DNA of 64,000 nt from Melastoma dodecandrum (lineage: Eukaryota; Streptophyta; Magnoliopsida; Myrtales; Melastomataceae). The position numbers and the translations under genes were made by a program. Below, one piece after another: positions 35,454-53,430 of this stretch. Below the pieces are notes generated by a model, which did no database searches, was not told where the DNA came from, and was given only the letters and a program-made list of their open reading frames with translations. The stretch's first letter is position 1. Each line of letters begins with the position of its first letter. The stretch spans positions 1,302,001 to 1,366,000 of the forward strand of contig JARUPY010000607.1 of the NCBI GenBank assembly GCA_029817715.1, in the 5' to 3' direction.

Positions 35454-36812
35454 ATGGAAGTGAAGGTCATCGGAACGGAGACGATCAAGCCGTCCCGTCC
35501 CACCCCTTCCTACCTCCGTCGCTACCGCCTCTCCTTCCTCGACCAGCTTGACGTTTCCATCCCCATCAACCTCATCACCTTTTACGCTCCAGCGGACAAC
35601 CCCCATGATGCAAACACCTATGCCTCCGTTCTCAAGCGTTCCCTCTCGGAGGCCCTCTCCCTTTTCTACCCCCTGGCTGGCCGCACTGTGGGGAACCTCT
35701 ATGTGGACTGCAACGATCAGGGGATCCCCTTTGTTGAGTCCAGGGCGAACTGCCGCATGTCGGACATCGTTGGTAACCCCGTGTGCAGCACCCTCGAGCT
35801 GCTCATGCCGATCAGTGGGAGGAAGGAGATGGACGTGCTTGCAGCGTTCCAGTTCAATGTCTTCGATTGCGGGGGCATGTCCATCGGGATGTGCATGTCG
35901 CATAAGGTGGTAGATGGGTCGTCGGCATCTGAGTTCGTCATGTGCTGGTCCGTCATAAGTCGTGCCATCAGCAATCTTCAGAAGATAAATTTGAATTCGC
36001 TTGCTCCTCGCCTGGCCGGGGATCAGTTCTTCCCTCAGATGAACCCGGTCGAGCTTGATCTGAGTAGAGAAACCATCGAGAATGTGGTGATGAAGCCATT
36101 CGTATTCACGCATTCATCCATCGCGGATATCAGAGCCAGATACTTTCCTGGTGCCCGTCTCACTCGGATTGAGGTCCTGATGGAATTCTTGCTGCGGCGA
36201 CACTTCCAGACCATGCTCAAGATATCGCATAACAAAGACAGCCTGAAATACATGGTGTCGTACGTGATAAATTTGCGTCCCAGGATAATGCCGCCGCTGA
36301 TAGTCAGAGCTTTTGGGAACATGGTGGGGATCTTCCATTTCAGGGTAGAAATGTTGTCGAGTAATGGCGACGGTGTCGGGGAGTTTAAGGTAGTTCCCCA
36401 TGTAAGAAGTGTGACCTCAGGACCGAATATCACAAAGCACTTGTTGAGGCTCCAGGACAGAGAAGCTCAGCTCGAATACTTGGAAGAGAGGTTCAACCGA
36501 CTGGAAGAGATGTCAAGGGGGGGCAGCGAACAAATAGTCCCAATATTCTTCGCGAGCCAGAGCAAGTTCTCGATGTACGAGATGGACTTCGGGTGGGGGA
36601 AGCCGGAGTTTGTGTCGACTACAGGGACAGTCAGGGCGAACCATGTGCTGTTCCTGGACTGTAAGGATGGGAAGGGGATCCAGGCATTCGTCGGGCTGAA
36701 GGAGGAGGTGATGGCCTTGTTCGAGAAGGATGAAGAGATCCTGGCGTACGCGGAGTCCCCCTTGGCGAATTCGAGGGACATGGACATGGAGAGGCAGAGG
36801 CCCAGAATGTGA
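35454..36812 (+). CDS. BAHD-family acyltransferase (vinorine-synthase-like group)
   Basis: CoA-dependent acyltransferase of specialised metabolism, cytosolic. One uninterrupted exon encodes 452 residues, the normal family length. The catalytic HxxxD motif is HKVVD at residues 150-154, within GMCMSHKVVDGSS, and the structural DFGWG motif (EMDFGWGKPEFV) lies at about residue 380. The N-terminus (MEVKVIGTETIKPSRPTPSY) and LSEALSLFYPLAGR are typical. The first ATG of the frame was taken. Lack of introns and the overall pattern fit the clade including vinorine synthase and BAHD1-like enzymes. Acyl donor and acceptor cannot be deduced. Confidence 0.95.
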   Translation: MEVKVIGTETIKPSRPTPSYLRRYRLSFLDQLDVSIPINLITFYAPADNPHDANTYASVLKRSLSEALSLFYPLAGRTVGNLYVDCNDQGIPFVESRANCRMSDIVGNPVCSTLELLMPISGRKEMDVLAAFQFNVFDCGGMSIGMCMSHKVVDGSSASEFVMCWSVISRAISNLQKINLNSLAPRLAGDQFFPQMNPVELDLSRETIENVVMKPFVFTHSSIADIRARYFPGARLTRIEVLMEFLLRRHFQTMLKISHNKDSLKYMVSYVINLRPRIMPPLIVRAFGNMVGIFHFRVEMLSSNGDGVGEFKVVPHVRSVTSGPNITKHLLRLQDREAQLEYLEERFNRLEEMSRGGSEQIVPIFFASQSKFSMYEMDFGWGKPEFVSTTGTVRANHVLFLDCKDGKGIQAFVGLKEEVMALFEKDEEILAYAESPLANSRDMDMERQRPRM

Positions 36813-38892
36813 GGGCAAACAAGAATAAACCAGTCATCGTCAAAAGTTGATTTCTTTTTTGCATTGGGTGGGTGGGCTTCTGACCCAACAAACTTTCCTG
36901 GGTTATTATTTATCTGCTCCAAAATAAATAAATAAATAAAATTCCTTATTAGGAAAAATTTGCAAGAGATGTACACGGCTTCATCACTTCTGGTTTGTTT
37001 TTCCAGCAATTTGAAGCCTGTTTTGGAATAATACATTTTAAACATCATTGATCATCATTATTATAAATAATATTTTAACTTACATATTTATTTATTATAT
37101 GCATTGAGTTTACACGCTTTAACGTCATTAAAAGTAATATTTAATCGCATTGTGATTAATATGATCGTGGGTGCGTGACAAATCGTAGAGATAGTACAAG
37201 TATTGAGTCAATATAATATCCATCGCTATTTTGGATTAAACAAGACATTCTAGCTACTTGATAGAAATATTAGTGACTCGGAAATCATGTCCATGGTTAT
37301 ATCAGAGTGAGTTGGTAATCAAGTTGAATAGTCCTTCCGAGGACGCCCAAGTGGCGTAAGGTGGATGGTGGGTGTTTGGAACCTTGTCATGATTCCACCA
37401 CACCATGCACACTCCACTTAGAAATTACGGTTGGTCTCTTGGGTGATGGTTAATAAAGCCTAAGAGCCGTCCACCTGCTGGGCCTTTGGGCCTCCACTGA
37501 AATTGGACCGACGGGGGAGCGGGCTTCAAGTCAGGCCCAGAGGGGATGTAATGGGGTCGGGCCTGAGGCTCGTGGGCTTGTCAAAGAGCCTCCGAGCCTT
37601 GAGGGCTCGCAAAAAGTAAGTCCACCACGAACTCCCCTAATATAAAAAGAAAATCAAGTTGAATAATTAATTTGGTGAGGATATATTTTGCGTCGAATTA
37701 ATTGAGACGTCGATTAGATAAAGAGATTATTACGTAGAAATTTGTTCATAGTGGTTATAATTTATGATCATTATCCTAACACGTTGGGTGAAGAAAAATT
37801 ATTACTACAGGATTATCTTAGTTTACGTATAGATATACTGTCAACGGGACATTATATTTTAGTGCATATTAAAATTAATTATTTTATACCATTTTTGAGT
37901 AAGATTATTTAATCAAAATATTTTATACTTGTAACTGAAAATTTTGTTATAATTTTGTTATTGATATCAAATTCGCAGCTCAATTCAAGGAAACACGACC
38001 AGGAAGATGAGGAGGTAGAAAAAAGATGAAAATATAATCTTAATAGTCTGCTGAATTGAAAGAGAATGGATTGGACTGGTAGTTCAGAGTTCTGTTTGAC
38101 CGGTTGTTTCAATTTCCATCCTCTCCAATTCCCTGAATTTACAGCAAATCTCATTTCATTGGCAATCCACTTTGCCCCAAGCTTAAGACCAGACTGAAGT
38201 TCTTTTCTTATTACAACCGGATTCATTTTTTAACCTACGACTACTGTTCATGGTACAACCTGAACTTCTTTTGTGGTTACAAGAATGGTTGTTGTGTGTG
38301 TCCTAACATCCAAATTGTTCTTCTCCTACCTGTAGACTTTGGTCAGTTTTGAGGATGTCTTATCTGTTCAAAACTCGTTAATTCCTCTTTCATTTTACCG
38401 TCATCGTCTGTTCAAAATCAAGGCGTTGTATTTATCATATGATGATGCTTCTTCATCTTGTTCCTTCGCGTCTAGAGATTGAATGATCATTCGACTTACC
38501 TTTTACTGATCACCCCCTATGACAACGCGGAACTACTGCCCCGAAAATCCCATGCCCATGAAGAAAACATCGACAGATGATGAAGAGGGGCTAAACCAAC
38601 ACCAAACCCATCTTCGAGACTCTTGTCTTTGTTCTGTGCAGAAACCATGCCGATATCTGCTTCATTGAATATGAAAGCACGGATCTGAACATTGGACGAT
38701 TGGCTCTTTTGGTCACCCAACTCTGAGAACATTACGAGGAGGGAAAAGCATACAAAATGTTGTCTTTGAAACATGTTTGCTTTACACTTCTTGGTGATAC
38801 TATTGCATTTGCTTTTTATGTAAACATTATCTCGTTACTCCAACGGATATACCTACCTTCAACGGCCCTTCCTTTCTGCCGGCCACTTCTGA
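36813..38892. other. 2.1-kb intergenic region
   Basis: AT-rich ends flank a GC-richer block (about 37330-37640) containing several GGGCC/GGCCC words. No ORF of note and no recognised gene. An 85-codon minus-strand ORF (38517-38774) begins with a mildly hydrophobic stretch but matches nothing I know. Confidence 0.4.
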
Positions 38893-39126
38893 TCACTTCA
38901 ATTGTTCCGATCGTGCTCGACCAGCCCACTTGTACTCAGACTGATGGAACCTGCAACGGAATGAACCCGGGTGGTGTGTCGGAGAGCACAAGCACCACTT
39001 ACCTGTCCCACTTCCTCCGAGATCATCCCTCGTTGGCGTACCTCTTGCTTCATTGCCAGGTGCTTGGCCACCACTCCTCAAAGGGCCAAGAGGGAGGTCT
39101 AGGGAGGAATACTCTGGATGGCACAT
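38893..39126 (-). CDS. small protein with CLCSPT-HPGSFRC motif (serine-rich-protein-related family)
   Basis: A 77-residue minus-strand ORF starting at the ATG 39124-39126. It contains KWCLCSPTHHPGSFRCRFHQ, a motif I recognise from a family of small plant proteins described as serine-rich protein-related, in which CLCSPTTHPGSFRC is near invariant. The role of that family is unknown to me. Other members are often longer and Ser-rich at the N-terminus, whereas this one is Gly/Arg-rich, so an upstream exon is possible. The frame is open four codons further upstream without an ATG. It neighbours the convergent end of the trihelix gene only distantly and shares no operon-like relation. Confidence 0.6.
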   Translation of the reverse strand: MCHPEYSSLDLPLGPLRSGGQAPGNEARGTPTRDDLGGSGTGKWCLCSPTHHPGSFRCRFHQSEYKWAGRARSEQLK

Positions 39127-39282
39127 GGGTGGTTTCACGTGTTATTCTCTTCTGAGGCATTTGTGCTTCTCTGAAAACGTATATGGGAAAGGTATGACTT
39201 TGAGCTTGTGGATGTCAAAGAATTTCGATGAGATGGGACAAACTGGAATATTTGGAGTGTTCCAGCCATTTTGGTTGAAGGT

Positions 39283-39314
39283 CATCCATCCATCCATCCA
39301 TCCATCCATCCACC
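39283..39314. repeat. (CATC)n microsatellite
   Basis: About seven perfect CATC units followed by a CACCCAC variant, in the intergenic DNA between the small CLCSPT gene and the trihelix gene. Confidence 0.9.
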
Positions 39315-39639
39315 CACTTTCTTTTTCTATGGTGGTCAGGACTTCTTGCAAACCTGATCAGAAATACGAGATACACAACAACCAGTTCCCGAGCATATGC
39401 TGTCACCATCAAGCATCACAAGAAATGTCTGAGCCCTGCCATTGTGCTCATGAATCAAATTGCATAAATTCATGGAATGATCATCTATACACACAATCCT
39501 ACAAACCGGCACCTGTTTTACAACGTCGATGATGAGCGACTACAAACATCTAATGTCAGATTATTGCCGAAAAAAGTTTGCCAGGGAATGGAGGCAATCA
39601 CTGATATACAACACGGGTGGAAAGGGGTTGAGATTTATG

Positions 39640-40872
39640 TTACCCATTGGTGTTGCCGTTGGACAGGTCCTCATCGTTCCCGTCTCCAAGCCTTATTCTC
39701 ACGATCTCTGCCCGGGCAGTCTCCATAATTTGCCTCCTTTGCGCCTCCAGGTCACGCTGGAACTGCATCCTCATCTGCTCGAGCTCAAGCATCTGCTGCG
39801 TCCGGCGGTTCTCGATCTTCTCATAGAGCTTACTGAACTTCTTTACAGAACATGCAAGCAACCTGAAATTAAGGCGAGAGCCTCTTCCCGACTTCCTCTT
39901 CTTAGGTGGGAGACCGTCGGAGTCATCTTCCTCGGCTTTTTGGGCGGATTCTGAGTTCCCTGGACTATCTCTCATCTCATCCATTCCATTGGCTTGGTTC
40001 AGATATACACTGGGATTCGAAAAGACATACTCGCCTGAGTCCAGACCACATGAAAGCCCAGTCTGCTCTGTGGCTGATGAAAACATCAGCATGTCCATTT
40101 TTGTAAAATACACCCATTTGCTAGACCCGCCCATCTCCGCCAATTTGCTCTTCTCCTTCTTGTACTTTTTCTTCAAGGTGTCTAACCGATTTCGGCACTG
40201 ACTTTCTGATCTATTTGGTCTTGACACCTCGCACTGAGAGACCTTTGCGGCGACCTCTTGCCATTCATCTGCTCTAAGAATTTTCTTACTTCGCTGAATA
40301 AACCTATCACCCCATTCATCAAGCAAAACAAAAGTCTCTCTCTCTGTCCAATCTGCTAGGGCATTACGACCGCCACTCGACAGCCTTGTCATGGATGGAG
40401 GAGGTACAGTCTCTGTGGGCGGCGGCGGTACACGAGGAGCAAACTCGTAACTCAAAGCTAAGCTCTTCAACTTGCGCTTTTTGGCGTGCCTTTCAGCATC
40501 ATCAATGTTTCCACCATTAACATTTTGCTGGTCATCCTCATCGTCATCGTCATCAGAGTCGGAGACATCATCGTAATCATTCTCATCCTCTTCATCATCC
40601 ATGTACTTGTCCCCCTGCCCAACAACATTACTATCACTTTTACCATTATTGCTTCCATCCACTCCTAAAGTTCCATCTATATCATATTCCTCGTCTCTCC
40701 CCGTTCCATCTTTATGATCTTCCTCACCTTCCAATATCTCATCTTTCCCATCCATGTCCTCCCCATCATCGCCATTCTCAGAGTAGCGGTTACTTCTTAA
40801 CCTAGAATTCCGAGCATTCCGAATGGGAAGCTTCTGGGAGTTGTTATAATCACACACCTGTCGGTGACTCAT
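39640..40872 (-). CDS. trihelix transcription factor (SIP1/ASIL-like, Myb/SANT-like domain)
   Basis: Nuclear DNA-binding protein of the plant trihelix (GT factor) family. A single exon encodes 410 residues from the ATG at 40872, the first in-frame Met (MSHRQVCDYN). The frame is open to about 40905 without another ATG. The N-terminal third is a long Asp/Glu-rich region (about residues 30-120). The trihelix domain spans WTERETFVLLDEWGDRF to LDTLKKKYKKEK (about residues 170-240). Nuclear signals are KKRKLK and PPKKRKSGRG. The C-terminus is a probable coiled coil (QQMLELEQMRMQFQRDLEAQ) used for dimerisation. The acidic region is encoded by imperfect GAT repeats. A 5'UTR intron extending toward 41 kb is likely but not defined. 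Confidence 0.9.
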   Translation of the reverse strand: MSHRQVCDYNNSQKLPIRNARNSRLRSNRYSENGDDGEDMDGKDEILEGEEDHKDGTGRDEEYDIDGTLGVDGSNNGKSDSNVVGQGDKYMDDEEDENDYDDVSDSDDDDDEDDQQNVNGGNIDDAERHAKKRKLKSLALSYEFAPRVPPPPTETVPPPSMTRLSSGGRNALADWTERETFVLLDEWGDRFIQRSKKILRADEWQEVAAKVSQCEVSRPNRSESQCRNRLDTLKKKYKKEKSKLAEMGGSSKWVYFTKMDMLMFSSATEQTGLSCGLDSGEYVFSNPSVYLNQANGMDEMRDSPGNSESAQKAEEDDSDGLPPKKRKSGRGSRLNFRLLACSVKKFSKLYEKIENRRTQQMLELEQMRMQFQRDLEAQRRQIMETARAEIVRIRLGDGNDEDLSNGNTNG

Positions 40873-42124
40873 TTCTCCTGAGTCGATGCAAAAGCCAGAA
40901 TTCACCTCCAGACCGTCCTTTGCAAAAGAGATGCTAATAGCTTATAGATAAAAAAACTGCCTCACATAAAGAAGGACAAAATTATGATATCTCGGTTCCC
41001 CTGTAAAGAAATGCCGAAAGCAGTAAATAATCCACCCTCATTGAGCTCGGATGCGATCATAATGTAACAACAATAGGCTCCACACTGCAAACACACAGAG
41101 CATTTACTAATGTTACGAAAACGATGAACAAAATGAATAATTTACTTCCAGAGAAACAATCACCACTACTATCAAGCCCATGATCCCAAATCAGACCAGA
41201 AAACTGGGAAAAAAAATCAGTATCTAAACCCATGCCCCAAAAACATCAAAACCCGACGAATCATCCAACAAAAAGCTAGCAAATCAACAATCATGCCCCA
41301 CAGAAAACACAGCCCTATTCTCCACCCACCCAGATACAAAAATCCAGACCTAATCACCTCCCTCGACCAGCAGGAAACCGCACCAAAGATCCGAGCTTTT
41401 GTCACCTCGAGCTCAAAAAAGGAAAACCCAGGAACGAAATAAAGAAACCTCACTGAAAAGGGGGAAAACTACAAAATCAAGGCAGCCGGCTTTTACCTCA
41501 TGAACAAAGGTCATGAATCCTCCACAGTCCGAAACAACAACAAAAAACTCAGGAAAAGGGCGAAAACCCAGTTGAGGGACGGTAAGATCTCGCCGACGAT
41601 GGTCCGTTGCGGGTCTTGCGCCGGGGTTGAAAACCCCCTGGGCCGTTGCGGGGAGGACCAACAAAGTTGTAGCCCCTTCGCCTTTTGGTCGGCCCGAATG
41701 GACACATTGTGACAAAGTTTTTTATGGAACTAAAAAACAAGCGTCTCTTGAATCAACTACTGCCGGATTTTGACAAATTTAACTTAAAAGAAATGATTAT
41801 AGACTAAAATTTCATCTATTTTTAATTTAAAGAGTTCTCTAATGAATTTTCACATGTGGTTTGTACTGTACGACTAAATCAGCTTGTCGAAGATTTGGTG
41901 TTCGATCCACTGATTGTCTTCTTACCAAGGCTTTTTGAAGGATCTTAAAGCCAAGGCATACAAAACAGAAGGCTGCTTTAGTAGGTTTTGAACATCATAG
42001 CAACTGGGGAAGTTACGGACAAACTGTTGACCTTGCCACATCAATTTTGCACGACAAGAAGAACAACTCAAAATTGCAATCCTTTTGTCCATCCCGCGAG
42101 GAGGACTTCCTGATCGATGATGTT
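40873..42124. other. trihelix gene upstream region and spacer
   Basis: About 41200-41720 has higher GC and several overlapping short ORFs without family resemblance; part may be the untranslated leader of the trihelix gene. From 41730 the sequence is AT-rich and presumably holds the 3' flank of the next minus-strand gene. No coding region supported. Confidence 0.35.
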
Positions 42125-43530
42125 TTACTGCTTCTCTGGTTTCTCTCCCGGTTCCTCTTTCTCAGGATCTTCCTCTTCTTCCTCTTTCTTTTCCTCCTCC
42201 TCTTCATCTTCTTCAGGAGGATCTGCTGGGAGAGGCGGTGGTAATGGCGTCTTCATCGGACTGAATTGAGGGAATATATCGGGTCTTCGTCCAGGCTTAG
42301 GTCTCTCCCATTCCTGATATGTCAACACAAGGCATGAGATTGTCGAAAACAGAGACCTCATTATCATCTGGAAGGACAATATCATTTAAACGGAATTCAA
42401 AACAAAACGTCCAACGCAAACTACCCGCCTGAATTTTAACGCCTCTGAAACATTTTCTTGTACGTTTACAACAACAGCCTATCATCATTTTCTGTTTAGC
42501 ATCCAATATAAAACTGAATCGAGTTAGACAAATGCCTTGGAGAACCTATGTTTGCACGTTTCAAAGTATAAGGAATGACAATACCTATGTCCTTAAGAAA
42601 AGGGTCAAGAGTCTGTTCAGAACACTCCCCTTGACCCAAATTCAACAACCTCATCTGAAGAGAGGTGTTTTACAATAATCTACATGGCTAGCGTCCCCAT
42701 GTGATCTCAGACCAACCTCAAGCTCTCACCCCTCAAAGCATAGGGTATTTTTGAATGTGGATGCCATGCCCATCATAATTCCCAAATGTTTAACCGAGCT
42801 AAGATGATGTCTCATTTTCATTTCACTTATTATCAAGATCTGGCCAAATAGCATGTAACCAATAACATGGTGAGGCCACTGCAGGCACCCACCGGGATTT
42901 TCAAACAACACATCTAATCTCCACTCCCTGGCCAATTTTCTGTACAGAAGCTAGAGATTTTCAGACCCTAAGCTATTTCTTGGAGAATTTTGCAATTTAT
43001 ATCCACCAATCAGTTTACTAATACGTGACTCACAGTTTCCCTGGAATTAAGGGCACACTAAGTACTAAAACTCCCAAAATGATTCTCCTGAATCCTCCCA
43101 TAATCTCCATACAACAAGGAATCCGCCTCATAATCCCCAACAGCTACCAAAGCTGTTGTCATGCGAAACACCTCATGATTCGTTCGAATCCAGAAGGGCC
43201 ACCAACCAAACCTCAAATCATCCACAGAAACTAACACCTGAAAACAACTCAAATCCAATCGTTACTTACGATTGGGAAGTCGAGAGGCGAACGGCGGGTC
43301 ATCTTCTCCTCCTCGGGAGCCATCCTCACTACCTGCCTACTCCTCCCACCGCTCCTCAACCCCCACGGAGTAAAAAACGGCCTTAACGACCCGCATAATT
43401 GGCACGCCGGCGGGTACCTGCACGGACTGCAGATCCCACCACTCTCAGATGACGACGGCTTGGACGAAGCCGGGGACATCCACGAGCCGGAGGACGGATT
43501 CCCGAGGACGGCTAGCGTCGGCAAAGGCAT
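42125..43530 (-). CDS. conserved small Pro/Glu-rich plant protein, function unknown
   Basis: Two exons are clear. The first ends at 43270 with donor ATC|GTAAGT and the second is 42125-42313 with acceptor TATCAG. Together they encode a core starting MAPEEEKMTRRSPLDFPI (ATG at 43323), then EWERPKPGRRPDIFPQFSPM, KTPLPPPLPADPPEEDEE and a Glu/Lys-rich tail ending KPEKQ. I recall near-identical core sequences from other plants under labels such as hydroxyproline-rich glycoprotein-like, without known function. From 43323 the protein is 80 residues. The same frame stays open upstream through an ATG at 43530 that adds 69 residues with SPCRYPPACQLCGS, so the longer form is annotated. Which Met is used is undecided. 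Confidence 0.6.
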
Positions 43531-44617
43531 AGTCGGCGGCCGCGGAATCCACCGGCGGGGATCGGGAGAAGGAGTCGGCCCGTTAGTTGACGGGTTACCA
43601 GGAATTTCGGTTGGCGGCTCCGCCTTGGGGGAGATCCGGTTCGATCGGGCCGGGGAGAAAACGGTTCGTACTGGGGAGCCCTGTTGGCCCAATGGATGAA
43701 GCCCACTAATACAATCAAATGTCAGGCCCCATTAGTTTTGGAGATTTTTTTTTTTTCTAAAATTCTGCATAGAAGATTTCTTTAAAAAAAAACGAGCAAA
43801 GACTTTGTTTATAGTATGTTAAATTTTATGGAATTGGAATGAGAAGTATAAATAAAATTAATATTGTGGAGGTTTGGATTATGGATAGTTATTAATGAAT
43901 TTATTTTTAATTGTGAAAGGTTTATCAAATAGAAAATATAATAAATCGTGAAATCACTGGCGGGTGTTGTTTTTTATGAGACACCTGCATAATTAAACAC
44001 AAGACGTCTTTTATTAAGAAATAGAAATGTGATCATATTTCATGCGGTACGAAGATATATGAGAGTGAAGAGAAGAAGAAATTATTGCTTTCGGCATAGG
44101 AGGAGAAATTCAATTGAGAAAATGGGTAATTGGGATACATACGTGAGCGGAGTTTGTCCTGAAAAAATATTTCGGTAAGGTACCATTTTTAAATTCTTAG
44201 AATAATGCCTCTAACTCATTTTTAGAAAGATCAATTTAGTTACAAATATAAACTGATATTTCTAATACCAAGTTAAAAGAATTATTTGACGAATTACCTG
44301 AAAAGACAATTTAAATCTGAATATCTTTAAGAATTATCGTGGTTTCCATTAATCATATGAAAAGTGTGAGTATTTGGCCACTATCTCTTCACAAGTGCTG
44401 ATATAAGTGCCTAATTTAATTGCATATTCGGTAACTCTGCAACACCGTATAATCCTCTGGTAGAGGCGCAATCCATTCTTGGATTTAATTGCAATGCTTA
44501 CAACAAGGTACAAGGTTATATCTTAAAATAATAGATACGAGAAAAAATACGTTTATAGTCGTACTTTTTTTTTGTCAATATTTTTCTTTGCTATACGAAA
44601 ATATCCTTAACTTTTTC
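43531..44617. other. intergenic, mostly AT-rich
   Basis: The GC-rich end (to about 43700) continues the open frame of the neighbouring minus-strand gene without an ATG and is probably its leader. From 43740 the sequence is AT-rich with a T13 run and no ORF of note. Confidence 0.4.
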
Positions 44618-45574
44618 CTATCCAATTCGACGGTCGCCTAAACATGACGTGGCAATCATACGTGGAAAAAAAATCAACACGTCTGGCAAATGTGCGACGT
44701 CCCATTGTCTTGGAAACAATCGAAGCCACCCTCCCACTTCGTCGTCGTCGCATCGACAAACTGGGGTTGAACCCCAAGTCAAGACCAAGAAGCTCCCTTC
44801 GACACAAATGCTCCTCCTCCTTCCACATGTTGTCCCCCAACCAGCCAAAGCCCTCCCCCAATACCCCTTCGCGCTGGTATTACTCGTCCAATACTTGTCG
44901 TCTGACCAGAATGCATCCATAAACAATGATCCTCCCGTGGTAGTAACATCATCTCTCCCACCACAACCTCCACTCTGCTCTGTGTATTCGAACCACAGGA
45001 TAGACCTCGGCGACGTGGACACTCCTTTGCGGTGGCTCCTCGACTCCTTCCCAGTGTCACAGCAACTCTCCATCGCCGTCTCGCTCCCCCGTGCTTCCTC
45101 TACCGGCTTCTCGAAATTTGTGAACCCCTCCGGGCCGCGAAGCTGGATGGCCGCATTGTCGTAGACGGCGGCTGCCTCCTCTGTAGTGTCGTAGGTGCCG
45201 AGTCACACCCGGACGCGCCGCAAAGGGTCCCTGATTTCAGCCACCCACTTACCCCAAGGCCGCTGCCTCACTCCCCTAAACTTCCTCCCAGTCGCAGACA
45301 GAGCAGGGCTGGTCGTTGAAACTCCCCTCCTCCGACGGAGGGAGGAGGTCCTTCCAGTCCCGGCCTGTGAGGGACCGAACGCAATCTCGTGAACGTACAT
45401 CTTAATCCTCCTCCTCCTCGCGGGTGCCGGCTCCTCCTCATCGCCGGAAGAGTCCATGGCGTCGGAGTCGGTGTAAGAAACCCAGACCGTTTTGGGATGT
45501 AACCGCTGGTTCGAGTCGGTTCGGTTAAGATGTATCCGGAAGCGGTGCTCGGTGACCTGAGCGCGACGAACCAT
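44618..45574 (-). pseudogene. cytokinin response factor (CRF, AP2/ERF) with stop codon in the AP2 domain
   Basis: Transcription factor of ERF group VI. From the ATG at 45574 the frame shows the CRF domain ([20 protein letters not shown], then [11 protein letters not shown]) and the AP2 domain ([20 protein letters not shown]). At 45203-45205 a TGA replaces the Trp codon of the invariant WLGTY, leaving [20 protein letters not shown]. The same frame then stays open to 44618 with normal AP2 residues ([17 protein letters not shown]) and a CRF-like [12 protein letters not shown]. The visible product is only 123 residues with half an AP2 domain. One TGG to TGA change explains this. A sequencing or assembly error is possible. 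The far C-terminal part is not clearly CRF-like, so a second lesion may exist. Confidence 0.8.
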
Positions 45575-46857
45575 GGCCTCAACAAAGCCACCTGCACTGC
45601 TGCTGTTTCGATTAGGGTTAGGTTTTGGGGAAATCGATTTGAGGAAGAAACAATGGGTCCCGACCTTCGTTCAATGTTTTAAGTTCTCTATAAAAAAATT
45701 ACCACGTCGGATACTCAATCATACCACTCTTGATGTCGTGGGACCTGGCACATTTGTCCGATGGTGACTTTTTTTCATGTAGGATCGTCGCATTAACGTC
45801 CACGTAGGACGTCCTTAATACCACGTCATGCTTAGGCCGTCATAAATTGTTTAGAAAAAATATTTAACACAAAATTGGGGACATTTTTATATAACAAATA
45901 AAGTACTTAAAACTACAAACGTATTATTTACCTAAATATTATACATATTTTGGGAAAAGATGGTCAACGGACGATATTTTATTTATAAGTCATTCAAGTA
46001 GAGGCTTCAAGAAAGTAACTACTTTGAGTGTCTAACTTTCTTCTGCTGATAAAAAATCCTTAATTTAAGTAGCGACTTTCTTCTCCTCCATAAAAAGTCC
46101 ATAATTCAAATAGCAACTTTCTTCCGGTTATTTTTTAAACTTAATTTCAAGGCATTATGTTTAAAGTCGAAATTTGAATTAGAGAATTTACGAGGTCTAA
46201 ATAGCGATTTAGTGACCGTTTTTGAACTCAAAAGTAATTTAAAAATAATTCTACCGGTACGGAAGAAAATTCCTGAGAAAAGTAAATGGTCCCAAATTCA
46301 ATCTAGTAAATTTCGTCGGGGACACGTATGGACTTGTGTCATCTGCCAGCTGGGTCTCCCCATCCCCACAACAAACACCCCAATCCGAGTTTCAAAAGTA
46401 TTAAGATCATTCTCTAAATATATTTTTTTTGAGAATTTTAAACTGAATAAAGTATTACAAAGTTTTTTATTCAAATGAATATTTTTGAAAGTTTAATTTA
46501 AGACTGAGAATAAAAAAGTTTTGATAATAAAAAAACTCAGTCCGAACGGAAAAATGATGGCCATATTCCAACCGAAGAAGGTGTTTTTAACCCGCCGGAA
46601 AGGAAGCGCCTTGTCTAGCGGGCGCCACGTGTCCTCCCCCAATGCACGAACAGTTCCCCCAACACCTTCCTAACTTCAAATTTCAAAAGGCCACCACCAA
46701 AATCCAAGACGACGACGACGACGACGGCCAAAAAAATAATAATAATAAAATAAAATAAAAGCCCTCCCTTCCCCTCTCGCACTTGCCGTCGACATCGCCT
46801 CCGCCGTCGTAACCACCCACCCCCCACACGGCCGTCGGGAAGTCCTGTCCGGCCACT
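45575..46857. other. intergenic between divergent CRF relic and kinesin gene
   Basis: AT-rich centre (45850-46550) with no recognised gene. Close to the kinesin ATG a GC-rich, CGACGACGACGAC-containing leader (about 46705-46855) is probably the kinesin 5'UTR. Confidence 0.4.

Positions 46858-53430
<6,573 letters not shown>

Noticed and set aside
35451..36113. 220-codon minus-strand ORF
   Set aside because: It is antisense to the BAHD acyltransferase and is explained by that gene's codon bias.
38517..38774. 85-codon minus-strand ORF with a mildly hydrophobic start
   Set aside because: Possible small secreted peptide, but the N-terminus is a poor signal peptide and nothing in it is recognised.
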